64,000 nucleotides of DNA from Herbaspirillum autotrophicum. Its GTDB lineage: Bacteria; Pseudomonadota; Gammaproteobacteria; Burkholderiales; Burkholderiaceae_D. Made by a program: the position numbers and the translations under genes. The DNA is taken from contig NZ_LFLS01000021.1 in the NCBI RefSeq assembly GCF_001189915.1, forward strand, positions 1 through 64,000, read 5' to 3'. Position 1 is the first letter of the stretch; every line of letters starts with the position of its first letter. Shown here piece by piece: positions 1 through 7,167 of the stretch. The notes under the pieces were generated by a model. That model was not told the DNA's origin. It did no database searches and worked only from the letters and a program-made list of their open reading frames with translations.

Positions 1-16
1 GAACAATAACGAACTG

Positions 17-214
17 ATGACCTTGGAAGATATTGCCGAAATGCATAGCTGCACTTTCCGACACGCACGCGATATCGTGGTAAAAATGCCCGGTTTCCCA
101 GAAGAAGCCCCGACCAGCCGACCGCGTCATAAGCTGTGGGTCCGCTCTGAAGTGCGGGCTTTCGTCACAAGAAAACCCGCCAGAATCCCGCACAAAGCCA
201 TGGAAGCCGCGTAA
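17..214 (+). CDS. small AlpA/excisionase-like DNA-binding protein, possibly partial at the left edge
   Basis: A 65-residue ORF. The first half (LEDIAEMHSCTFRHARDIV) has the look of a short helix-turn-helix of the AlpA/HTH_17 excisionase type, followed by a basic wing-like stretch ending in KLWVRSEVRAFV, the usual R/W-x-x-S-E-V-x-A-F/W end of that fold. The reading frame stays open to the first base of the window, so the true start may lie outside it. Proteins of this type are usually phage or integrative-element regulators. No integrase or attachment site is visible here, so an element boundary to the left is only a guess. Confidence 0.5.
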   Translation: MTLEDIAEMHSCTFRHARDIVVKMPGFPEEAPTSRPRHKLWVRSEVRAFVTRKPARIPHKAMEAA

Positions 215-468
215 ATGCTGGGATCGATGTTCCGGTCTCAGGCACCAGCAAAGGCTTTCAGCCGTCTTGCGAAACTTGTTTTTAAGTTTGTTTTTTCCGC
301 AAAACCAAACTGTTCCGCAAATTCATAAAAGCGACTCCTGCTTTTGACCTCCCTATTCCTTCGGTACCATACATGCCTCCGCTTTGCGGCTTCTTCTTGT
401 CAAAAAAATTGAAGTATTCGCCTGCAACGCAATTTATAAAGCATCATCTTCATGCAAAAAGAACGGTC

Positions 469-873
469 ATGAATCGGTCGTTTTTAAGCGCCATCTTGAT
501 CGGTTATTTATTGGTTGGTTGCTCAACGCCAGCGCCGATGATGCCTCGGCAATTAAGCGGTACGGAGGCTGCAACCTTGAAGATGATTGCGCCACTCCGG
601 ACCACAGGCACCGCAGACGCTCGATGGCCGGGCCAAGCCGGGACGGTGCATCTGCGCGCCGTCATTGATCAGACCGGACAAGTAAAGCCGGCGCAGCTGA
701 TACGATCATCGGGTTACCCGGTGCTGGATAAAGAAGCGCTTGACACCTGTCTTTCCGCGAGATTCATGCCTTACATTGAGAATGGCAAGCCAATAGAAGT
801 GAGTGCAAATCGCACCATTGAATTTCAGCCACCCGAAAATGCGGGATATGGCGCAGGCGAGAAAATCAATTAA
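469..873 (+). CDS. TonB C-terminal-like lipoprotein
   Basis: 134 residues from the chosen ATG. The N-terminus has a short lipoprotein signal with lipobox LVGC (Cys18), so the mature protein should be anchored in a membrane and face the periplasm. The remainder (about 45-125) matches the TonB C-terminal fold: GTVHLRAVIDQTGQVKPAQL, then SSGYPVLDKEAL, which is the typical 'G-x-V-x-L-x-F-x-I-D-x-x-G' plus 'S-S-G-x-x-x-L-D-x-x-A' pattern. There is no transmembrane anchor or Pro-rich spacer, so it is not a classical energy transducer. The longer ORF opens at 373, but the signal peptide fixes the start at 469. A 7-bp hairpin follows the stop codon directly. Confidence 0.7.
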   Translation: MNRSFLSAILIGYLLVGCSTPAPMMPRQLSGTEAATLKMIAPLRTTGTADARWPGQAGTVHLRAVIDQTGQVKPAQLIRSSGYPVLDKEALDTCLSARFMPYIENGKPIEVSANRTIEFQPPENAGYGAGEKIN

Positions 874-896
874 TTCAGCGCGACAGACTCGCTGAA
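874..896 (+). terminator. possible weak terminator hairpin after the lipoprotein gene
   Basis: TTCAGCG, a 9-nt loop and CGCTGAA form a 7-bp stem that begins on the base after the stop codon. It is followed by A/T-rich sequence without a clean U-tract, so termination would be weak or factor-dependent. Confidence 0.35.
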
Positions 897-1081
897 AATC
901 AATATTTAGGACATCAACCGCGCCAGCGGTAAATACGCCGATGTCGAGGGTATCGTTTTACACTGAAATCTGCCCGTTGAGGACACACTCCTGCCGACGG
1001 TTGATTCGTTTCGAGCGGCAGTGGCTACAGCATCAGCAGCTTGTCTCCCGTCGGGAAAATGTCAATGTAAAGTCTCTATCG

Positions 1082-1109
1082 AAAAAAAAGCCGACTCGGG
1101 GAAATCGGC
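1082..1109 (-). terminator. intrinsic terminator on the minus strand, possibly ending a small RNA
   Basis: Read on the minus strand: GCCGA, a 10-nt loop, TCGGC, then eight T. The stem is short but the U-tract is good. No minus-strand gene ends here, so the transcript it would end is unknown. A short RNA starting between about 1110 and 1260, below the palindrome at 1261-1282, is one possibility. Confidence 0.5.
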
Positions 1110-1260
1110 AGGTAAATAGTTGTGCCGGCAAGAAATGGGGGGGGGACTTCCCAGCACTTACCTTGAAACGCTTTTCGACGAGCGAGAATGTCGTTGTTGT
1201 TGTCCAATGAAAAAGGCCTTCATCGCTATCGTATGCAATTTCATTTCCGCTTGACGCGCA

Positions 1261-1282
1261 AATTGTTCTGCTGCGAACAATT
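1261..1282. promoter_or_regulatory. Crp-geometry palindrome TTGTTC-N6-GAACAA, site A
   Basis: AATTGTTC, six bases (TGCTGC), GAACAATT: a perfect 8-bp inverted repeat. Half-site and spacing match two more sites at 14238 and 15696. The geometry TGTTC-N6-GAACA is that of a Crp/Fnr-family site (TGTGA-N6-TCACA for Crp) with a different half-site. It lies about 340 bp before the receptor gene at 1623 and about 150 bp from the minus-strand terminator at 1082-1109, so its target could be either. Confidence 0.6.
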
Positions 1283-1622
1283 AAAGAGAAATATCCAGCC
1301 GCCCCGCTTTTGCGTGTGACTCTCCGTGAGCGAATGCGCGTTTCCAACAAACGATACCTGTTATCAATCGGACAATTCCACACTATCGGTTGAGCCAGGC
1401 TTGACGGCCTGCGGACCGCCTGCATACCCGCATCCAGGCCGTTCTGGGAGGTCTGCAGGCGGCTCTTCCACGCTGATGAATACGGAATCGGCGGCGCACC
1501 GCGAATGATTGTTGCAAAGAAACAGTTGTCGTTGGGCATATAATCGGGCAGCCATGAGCCAGGTTGATGACATGCTCTCGCGAAAAAAATAGCCCTAAAA
1601 ATACTCCAATCGACTCAATTGC

Positions 1623-3362
1623 ATGCTATCCGATCGCACACCATCTTCTGCGGCGCTCAGCCGCGCTGTCCGCCTGATGATTTCAGTGGCGGGCGCGCTG
1701 TTTCTTGCCGTACTTTTCCCCCAACCGGCCAAATCATCCGATCAGATCGTTGATCTGAGTACCCATATGCATGGCGAATCATTGATCAACAAGATCAGTT
1801 ATTTGCAGGTTGACAGGGATTTGAGCTTGACTGAAATCAGGGCGCTGGACGCACAAGGAGAATTCCGGACGCAGACCGCTCCGCTCAACACGGACTCGTC
1901 GCGCAATCACCAACTCTGGTTCAAACTCGAAGTAAAGCGGGTCGAAACAACGGGAGCCTGGGTATTGGATACAGGTTTCTTTGCCTTGCGAAAATTTGCT
2001 GTCTATGGTCCATTCCTTGCGAAAGACACGGAAACCATACCAACCATTTTGAGTGGAACGGGGGTCCGTTCGAACCACGTCAACCAGATCAACGACCATT
2101 TCAGCTTCCTTTTCAGGCTGGAAAAACCCGAGGTTTACGTCATCTATCTGAACACCAGTTCGGATTTTGCGCTGCACTACGATCTGAAAATATGGGACAG
2201 CGTCAATTACGCCAGAAAGGAATTGCAAGTCAACTTTCTAAGCGGGCTCTGCTACGGCCTGCTATTCGCAATTTTCCTGTGCAATGTCGTCATGTCGATT
2301 GCGTTCAAAGAACGCTTGTATGCCTACAACTCTCTGAGCACTTTGTTTGCGGCGCTCACGCTTGCCACATTCAGCGGACATCTTCAGCACTATCTGTCCT
2401 TTTTGAACGGTCCATTTCTTTATTCCCTGGTCCAGATATTCCCTTTGTTCTGGCTGATGTTTGGCAGCAAATTCGGGCGGCATTTTCTGGATTTGAAGGG
2501 ATACATGCCAAGGTTGAATTCGCTGCTCTACTATCTGGAGAACTTTGGATTTGTTACGCTGGGCTTGCTTCTGTTTCAGGCATTTTCGGTGGGGCTCATA
2601 CTCAAGAGCCTTGGCGCTGTGATAGGAACGATAAGCCTTTCGGTCGCGGCAGTGCTCACCTATCGCAAAGGATTCCTGCCCGCCAAATGGTATCTGGCAG
2701 GGCTTGGCGTATTATTTCTGACAGTCATCGGCATCGCGGCCAGCAACTACAATCTGGTCGAATTCAGCAGTCAGAATATCGTGCTCCAGATAGGCGTCGT
2801 GCTGGACGGATTTTTCTTCCTGGTCGCGCTTGGCAGCAGAATCAGGCGCATCAGGAATCTGAGCGGACTGTTTGAGGACGAAACCCCCGCTTCGGCACGA
2901 CCAGAATATGTTGATGCACGCACCGGCGCCAAGAACGAAAAAGGGTGGGCCAGGTTCGCACCGAAAATACTGGTGCTAGGAGCAAAGTGTGCGGTGCTCA
3001 AGATCAGCGTAGACCAGGCGGGCAGTGAAGAGGACCTCAACACGGTGACAAAAGCCATCTCCAGAGAAGCGGGATCACAGGATCTCTACGCGCGGTATGG
3101 CGAAAATGAATTTTTTGTTCTGTTCAACCGCGTTCCCAACGACGATATTCTCTGCGTACGTGCAGAGCTGCTGCTCGAGGATATATTCCGCAGAATGAAC
3201 ACCGGCCGCGATGAGGTTGCGCTGCGCGTCAGTATCGGAATTTCCTGTTTTCCAGCGGACGGCGCAGACCTTGACAGCCTGATGTCGGCTGCCGACGAAA
3301 CCATGCAGAATGTCAGGCAAAGTGGCATATCAGGCTACGCCCTGCATAGCGATATGAGATGA
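1623..3362 (+). CDS. 7TM-DISM-type receptor with degenerate GGDEF domain
   Basis: 579 residues. A signal/anchor segment (about 15-38) is followed by a periplasmic sensor region (about 40-195, 7TMR-DISM extracellular type). Roughly seven membrane helices follow (about 205-410), then a cytoplasmic GGDEF domain (about 430-575). The GGDEF signature reads RYGENEF (GENEF at 493-497): the second Gly is Glu and the Asp/Glu is Asn, so the metal- and GTP-handling core is altered and cyclase activity is doubtful. The upstream D-x-x-T-G-x-x-N motif is kept (DARTGAKNEKGW). The likely role is as a c-di-GMP or GTP sensor, or a signalling partner, in the inner membrane. It stands just before a Crp/Fnr-type regulator (54-bp gap), probably in one transcript. 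No good Shine-Dalgarno precedes this ATG. Confidence 0.8.
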   Translation: MLSDRTPSSAALSRAVRLMISVAGALFLAVLFPQPAKSSDQIVDLSTHMHGESLINKISYLQVDRDLSLTEIRALDAQGEFRTQTAPLNTDSSRNHQLWFKLEVKRVETTGAWVLDTGFFALRKFAVYGPFLAKDTETIPTILSGTGVRSNHVNQINDHFSFLFRLEKPEVYVIYLNTSSDFALHYDLKIWDSVNYARKELQVNFLSGLCYGLLFAIFLCNVVMSIAFKERLYAYNSLSTLFAALTLATFSGHLQHYLSFLNGPFLYSLVQIFPLFWLMFGSKFGRHFLDLKGYMPRLNSLLYYLENFGFVTLGLLLFQAFSVGLILKSLGAVIGTISLSVAAVLTYRKGFLPAKWYLAGLGVLFLTVIGIAASNYNLVEFSSQNIVLQIGVVLDGFFFLVALGSRIRRIRNLSGLFEDETPASARPEYVDARTGAKNEKGWARFAPKILVLGAKCAVLKISVDQAGSEEDLNTVTKAISREAGSQDLYARYGENEFFVLFNRVPNDDILCVRAELLLEDIFRRMNTGRDEVALRVSIGISCFPADGADLDSLMSAADETMQNVRQSGISGYALHSDMR

Positions 3363-3416
3363 ACTGCAATTGACATCTGGATTTCGGATGACCTTCCCTC
3401 CCCTTTTCAAATCGAT

Positions 3417-4214
3417 ATGACTTATTCCAGAACTCGCTCTAGAAAAATAGGCCCTGACGGCTATGGTTACAGGCAGCTGCGCCGGCTCGGCATGTCAGAT
3501 GTCGCTGCACTTTCGATTCTGCCCCAGATCAAGATCAATTCTTTTGTATCTGGCAGCATCATCTGGCCGAAGGGAGATCTCATCGATTCGTGGAGCCTGG
3601 TTGTGACAGGGCTGATCGCTCAGTTCTCGCCGAGTGAGTCGCGTCAATCCATGCCCGTCCATATTTATGGAACGGGATCCTGGTTCGGAGAAGAATCCAT
3701 TGTCAACAAGATACCGAGCTCTTTGGGTTACGAATGTCTCACCGACATAGATGCGATTACGTTGCCCAAAGCGGTCATTCTGCGACTTCTGGAACAGGAC
3801 CTCGGTTTCAGCGAAAACTTTAGCAGGGTTACCGTGGCACGCCTTCAACGCAAAGCGGAAGTTCTGGCGCTGCAAAAGAATGGCAAGCCGTGCATGAAAG
3901 TGGTGCTGGGCATTGCACAGATTGTCGATGCATTGATCGCAGAACACGAACTGGGGAAGGAATTATCGCAATTGACCATACCGATTACCCAAGGCGTTCT
4001 TGCTTCGCTGTGCGGTGTCGCAAGAACCGTCTTTTCAAGTTACGTTCTTCAACTGGAGCAGATAGGCTGGATCGAGATATCGTATGGCAAGCTCGGGATT
4101 GTTCAACTGAAGCAATGGCAGAGCCTGCTCAATCGATATCGAACCAGCCGGCTCAGCCCGACGTTTGATTCGGTGGCAGAACTGATCTCGCTGATCGGGT
4201 CAGACCGGCTGTGA
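3417..4214 (+). CDS. Crp/Fnr-family transcriptional regulator, paralogue 1
   Basis: 265 residues. A cyclic-nucleotide-binding-type beta roll (about 35-150) contains WFGEESI, matching the Gly-Glu turn of the Crp ligand pocket. The Arg-Ser pair that holds the cAMP phosphate in Crp is absent (PSSLGYECLTD follows), so cAMP is an unlikely ligand. A dimer helix and a winged HTH (about 190-245) follow, with recognition helix GVARTVFSSYVLQLE. That helix is almost the same as in the paralogue at 4281-5171 (GVSRTVFSSNVLQLE), which suggests a shared DNA target. The gene follows the degenerate-GGDEF receptor and converges on the paralogue's operon. Some Crp-type proteins (Xanthomonas Clp, Burkholderia Bcam1349) bind c-di-GMP; applying that here is inference. 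Confidence 0.88.
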   Translation: MTYSRTRSRKIGPDGYGYRQLRRLGMSDVAALSILPQIKINSFVSGSIIWPKGDLIDSWSLVVTGLIAQFSPSESRQSMPVHIYGTGSWFGEESIVNKIPSSLGYECLTDIDAITLPKAVILRLLEQDLGFSENFSRVTVARLQRKAEVLALQKNGKPCMKVVLGIAQIVDALIAEHELGKELSQLTIPITQGVLASLCGVARTVFSSYVLQLEQIGWIEISYGKLGIVQLKQWQSLLNRYRTSRLSPTFDSVAELISLIGSDRL

Positions 4215-4280
4215 AATCACGACCCGGGAGAGCGATCAAATTCGCCTGAACAGCGCGAAGCAACCGGAGATGGCGAACCA

Positions 4281-5171
4281 TCAACGGCCATGATCATTTT
4301 TTCTGCGCGAGATTCGCCCTGCGCCACTCTCAGGCCCGCGTAAACTGCGCGCCTGTCTTTTCTGCGGGATGTAGCGTTCGGCACCATCGATGATCTCATC
4401 TACCGAAGTCATCAGGCTGACTTCGAACTTTATACGATACAGCTCCATGAGTGCGCGCCATCTGGAGATATCGATCAGTTCGATACTCGAGTACGTCAAT
4501 GCAAGCCAATGCTTCTTTTCCAGTTGCAGCACATTGCTGGAGAAGACAGTCCGGGATACCCCGCACAATGAAGCGAATAGTCCTTGTGAAAACGGAATGG
4601 AAATGTTCCCCTGGTACTCGCCACTATCCTGGTTGGCCAGGGAGGTGACCAGTTGCGCCAGTCCAAGCACTACTTTTGCAGATGGCCTGCCAAGCTTCTG
4701 GAGCGCAAGCATCTCCGCTCCCAGTTGCAGGCGATTTGCCATCATGCGGGAAATGTACTGGGCGAACTCCGGAACTGTAACGAGCCAGCCCCGTACCAAA
4801 TCGCTGGGCAGAGTGATGAGGTCGACGTCGGTCAGGCACACGTATTCAATCAGGTTGGTCTGGCTGGTGAAGATGGATTGCTCGCCAAACCAGGACCAGG
4901 GCCCATAAACTTCCAGCGACAGCGTACTACCATCATCGGTCGCGATCGAGGTACCCACGATTCCATTTACAATAAAGCTCCATCCATCCACATGTTCGCC
5001 GCGCCTCCAGATCAAAGAATTCGATTCATAGGATTTCTGCGTCAACTGGTACTGACCCGCACGCGCAGTAGCATCGGGTATTCCAAGAAGTCGCAATTGG
5101 TTATAAACGAAACCGCCAGTGCCCAGGCCACTCCCCTTCGCAAAGGCTTCGCTGGAAAAATATCTTTGCAA
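4281..5171 (-). CDS. Crp/Fnr-family transcriptional regulator, paralogue 2, last gene of the adhesin operon
   Basis: 296 residues with the same layout as paralogue 1. The beta roll has WFGEQSI and again lacks the Crp phosphate-binding Arg (TNLIEYVCLTD). The C-terminal HTH has recognition helix GVSRTVFSSNVLQLE. The C-terminus is about 35 residues longer than paralogue 1 and ends in a basic, low-complexity tail (RRKNDHGR), perhaps after loss of an earlier stop. It begins 23 bp after the N-glycosyltransferase gene on the same strand, so it is probably co-transcribed with tpsB, tpsA and that enzyme. Placed last in an operon whose promoter region carries the palindrome at 14238-14257, it may form a feedback loop. 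Confidence 0.88.
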   Translation of the reverse strand: MQRYFSSEAFAKGSGLGTGGFVYNQLRLLGIPDATARAGQYQLTQKSYESNSLIWRRGEHVDGWSFIVNGIVGTSIATDDGSTLSLEVYGPWSWFGEQSIFTSQTNLIEYVCLTDVDLITLPSDLVRGWLVTVPEFAQYISRMMANRLQLGAEMLALQKLGRPSAKVVLGLAQLVTSLANQDSGEYQGNISIPFSQGLFASLCGVSRTVFSSNVLQLEKKHWLALTYSSIELIDISRWRALMELYRIKFEVSLMTSVDEIIDGAERYIPQKRQARSLRGPESGAGRISRRKNDHGR

Positions 5172-5194
5172 TTATATTTTTTGAAAGTGAGTGG

Positions 5195-7090
5195 TTAATG
5201 GGGCGTCGGTGAAGGTTGATGCAACGCGTGCTGTACTCCTTGCTCCTTCTCAGTCAACAACTGTAAAAACCGTTCGCCCATCAGTCCCGCCCTTCCTTCA
5301 AAAAATCTCTCGACATAGGAAGGACCACTGTGCTTTTCTCTGAGGTGGTATCGCAAACTGTGATCGCTGGCCAGGCGTGCTGCCGATTCGACATACTCAT
5401 CCACTGTGGTCGCGACCAGCCATGTCGGCAGGCCGAGGCGCTGAAACAGACCCTGATCGATATGTTCATGTACTTCATCGCCGGTCTTGCATATCCCGAC
5501 AAGCCCCGCACTGGTGGTATCGATGATGCCGTTGGTGTTCCCGAACGGGAACGGATTGATATACATGTCGCAATTGGCAATCACATCCATATAGCTCTTG
5601 TAAGGCTGGTGCCGGTATATGGTGCAGGCGTCGCCCAGAAATTTCCGTATCGTTCTTTCGACTTGCAGATAGACCAGCCCTTGCGCCTGGCCAACGAGGA
5701 AATGAAAATGCACCGGTACGGTCGCGGCCTTGACGATGCGAACGCAGGCATCGAGAAAACCGGGATTGATTTTCATCGTGGTGGCGCAGACCGCAATCTT
5801 CACTTCCTCAGGCGCCAGGCGCATGGCAGCCGGCTTCACCACCGTGCTCATCGCCGACGATGCCCGGTAAGGCATTCCGTCGGCAGGCAATATGACCAGC
5901 GGCTCGCTGAAGCAAGCCGGACTGCCGACATAATCTTCTTCGACGACAACGCCATCGATACAGTCGGAATGCGTTGTCGCCGGATGTCCGAGCGCCATCA
6001 ATTGCAATGGTGCGACCCGCAGGTTCGACAAGAACATCGTCAAGGGAAACATGCCGACACTTGGCATGTATAGAATCCGTGCAGAGCGCTCCACGGCGAT
6101 GGCCCGGATTTTTTCGATATGCTCGATCAAAGACGAACCGGACGGCAACGCAATAAATTCGTCGAATGTCTTGCGCGTCAATTCATCCGTGCATTTTTCG
6201 TAACCGAGGCCCACGACATGAAAATGCTTTCTGGCAGCCTCCATCGTTTTGGAGTGGGTGCGAAAAATGGAATGATCGGCGGTGAACCACTCCAGCACGA
6301 TCAGCATGACCGGTTTGCCACCGTCCGTCAGAGATGACGCGGACGGCAGCTCATCGACCGGCAGCACGCCATGCTTGTCCAGCTTCTTTCTGATCAACCT
6401 GTTGATGGATTTTTTTACCGCGTGTTTGTCCGGTCGGTCTGCGTAGCTGCAATGCATGTACAGGTCATGCGTCACGCCGTAGGGCAAGTCCTCTATGTCA
6501 TCGACTTCCAGCAGTTTTTCGGTCAGCCAAGGCAAGATGGCTTCGCGCTTGGCATGCGCCGACCGCGATGCGATGAACCTGGGCGAGATCAAGCCGATGC
6601 AAAGACTGACAGCGAGATTCTTGTCAAATGCCCAAAGCGCATCGAGATCGAGCGGCACATCAGATTCCGGGGTATACAGCATGCAGAACTTGCTGACTTC
6701 GTCAGCGGCAACAGCCAATTGGGACCCCGCCTTCAAGCCGTCGAGATTCAATGAGCGCAGAATATGATCGGCATTGCCGAACGGACTCGCAGAGAAAAGC
6801 GTCGATAACCAGCGATGGACCGTGAACATGCGCACGTTATATTCAGGATTGAATTTCGTCCCCGTATCGGCCAGCAATGCGCTGCACGCAGCCACCACGC
6901 GTGACAGCAGATGGGCATCGACATCCCGGCTTGAATTGCTCAAGCTGGATGGAATCATTGCCGCCAACGGCGTCGGGAAATGCCCCAGGTTTTGGTCCAG
7001 GCGCAACAACAGATCCAGCAAATCACGGGCCGCCGCTTCAGTTTCGCGGCGATAGCATTTGTACTCGAACTCTTCCAGATTGAATGACAT
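5195..7090 (-). CDS. HMW1C-type N-glycosyltransferase (GT41-like, SPINDLY family), locus 1
   Basis: 631 residues, cytoplasmic, without a signal peptide. The N-terminal half (about 1-250) is all-helical, like the accessory domain of HMW1C. The C-terminal half is a GT-B transferase with MPSVGMFP, ALGHPATTH, FHFLVGQAQGL, NPFPFGNTNGI and CKTGDEVHEHIDQGLF, segments conserved in HMW1C proteins. HMW1C-type enzymes use UDP-hexose to modify Asn in N-X-S/T of adhesins before secretion. The gene directly upstream encodes a TpsA protein with about 115 such sequons, so that protein is the obvious substrate. The start ATG at 7088-7090 has a weak ribosome site, with three CCCTGT repeats between it and a strong hairpin at 7135-7162. 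The closest relative in the window is the protein at 34219-36060. Confidence 0.9.
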   Translation of the reverse strand: MSFNLEEFEYKCYRRETEAAARDLLDLLLRLDQNLGHFPTPLAAMIPSSLSNSSRDVDAHLLSRVVAACSALLADTGTKFNPEYNVRMFTVHRWLSTLFSASPFGNADHILRSLNLDGLKAGSQLAVAADEVSKFCMLYTPESDVPLDLDALWAFDKNLAVSLCIGLISPRFIASRSAHAKREAILPWLTEKLLEVDDIEDLPYGVTHDLYMHCSYADRPDKHAVKKSINRLIRKKLDKHGVLPVDELPSASSLTDGGKPVMLIVLEWFTADHSIFRTHSKTMEAARKHFHVVGLGYEKCTDELTRKTFDEFIALPSGSSLIEHIEKIRAIAVERSARILYMPSVGMFPLTMFLSNLRVAPLQLMALGHPATTHSDCIDGVVVEEDYVGSPACFSEPLVILPADGMPYRASSAMSTVVKPAAMRLAPEEVKIAVCATTMKINPGFLDACVRIVKAATVPVHFHFLVGQAQGLVYLQVERTIRKFLGDACTIYRHQPYKSYMDVIANCDMYINPFPFGNTNGIIDTTSAGLVGICKTGDEVHEHIDQGLFQRLGLPTWLVATTVDEYVESAARLASDHSLRYHLREKHSGPSYVERFFEGRAGLMGERFLQLLTEKEQGVQHALHQPSPTPH

Positions 7091-7134
7091 GACAGGGTCT
7101 CTAACAGGGTAAAACCACTAAACAGGGCAACAGA

Positions 7135-7162
7135 TCGTGATCCAGGTCGCCCTGGATCACGA
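7135..7162 (-). promoter_or_regulatory. 12-bp perfect hairpin between tpsA and the glycosyltransferase gene
   Basis: TCGTGATCCAGG, loop TCGC and its exact complement form a 12-bp stem 5 bp after the tpsA stop codon. On the minus strand it is followed by TCTGTTGCC, not a U-tract. Full termination is therefore unlikely; partial termination or protection of the tpsA mRNA 3' end is more plausible. That would allow far more adhesin than enzyme. Confidence 0.5.
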
Positions 7163-7167
7163 ACGGA

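Larger units (their letters stand above)
897..1622. other. 726-bp gap without a convincing gene; holds a terminator, an operator-like palindrome and a -10 box
   Basis: ORFs exist on both strands, but none has a credible composition, signal or family resemblance. Visible items are a minus-strand intrinsic terminator (1082-1109), an 8-G run near 1139-1146, a palindrome TTGTTC-N6-GAACAA (1261-1282) and a perfect TATAAT at 1539-1544 about 79 bp before the receptor gene. No good -35 box pairs with that TATAAT, which would fit an activator-dependent promoter. Confidence 0.6.

Noticed and set aside
1261-1282. Ordinary cAMP-Crp or Fnr site
   Set aside because: The half-site is TGTTC, not TGTGA (Crp) or TTGAT (Fnr). 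All three copies share the same departure, so a different family member is more likely.
1033-1539. 168-codon minus-strand ORF in the gap before the receptor
   Set aside because: It runs through an intrinsic terminator on its own strand at 1082-1109, and its composition matches no family.
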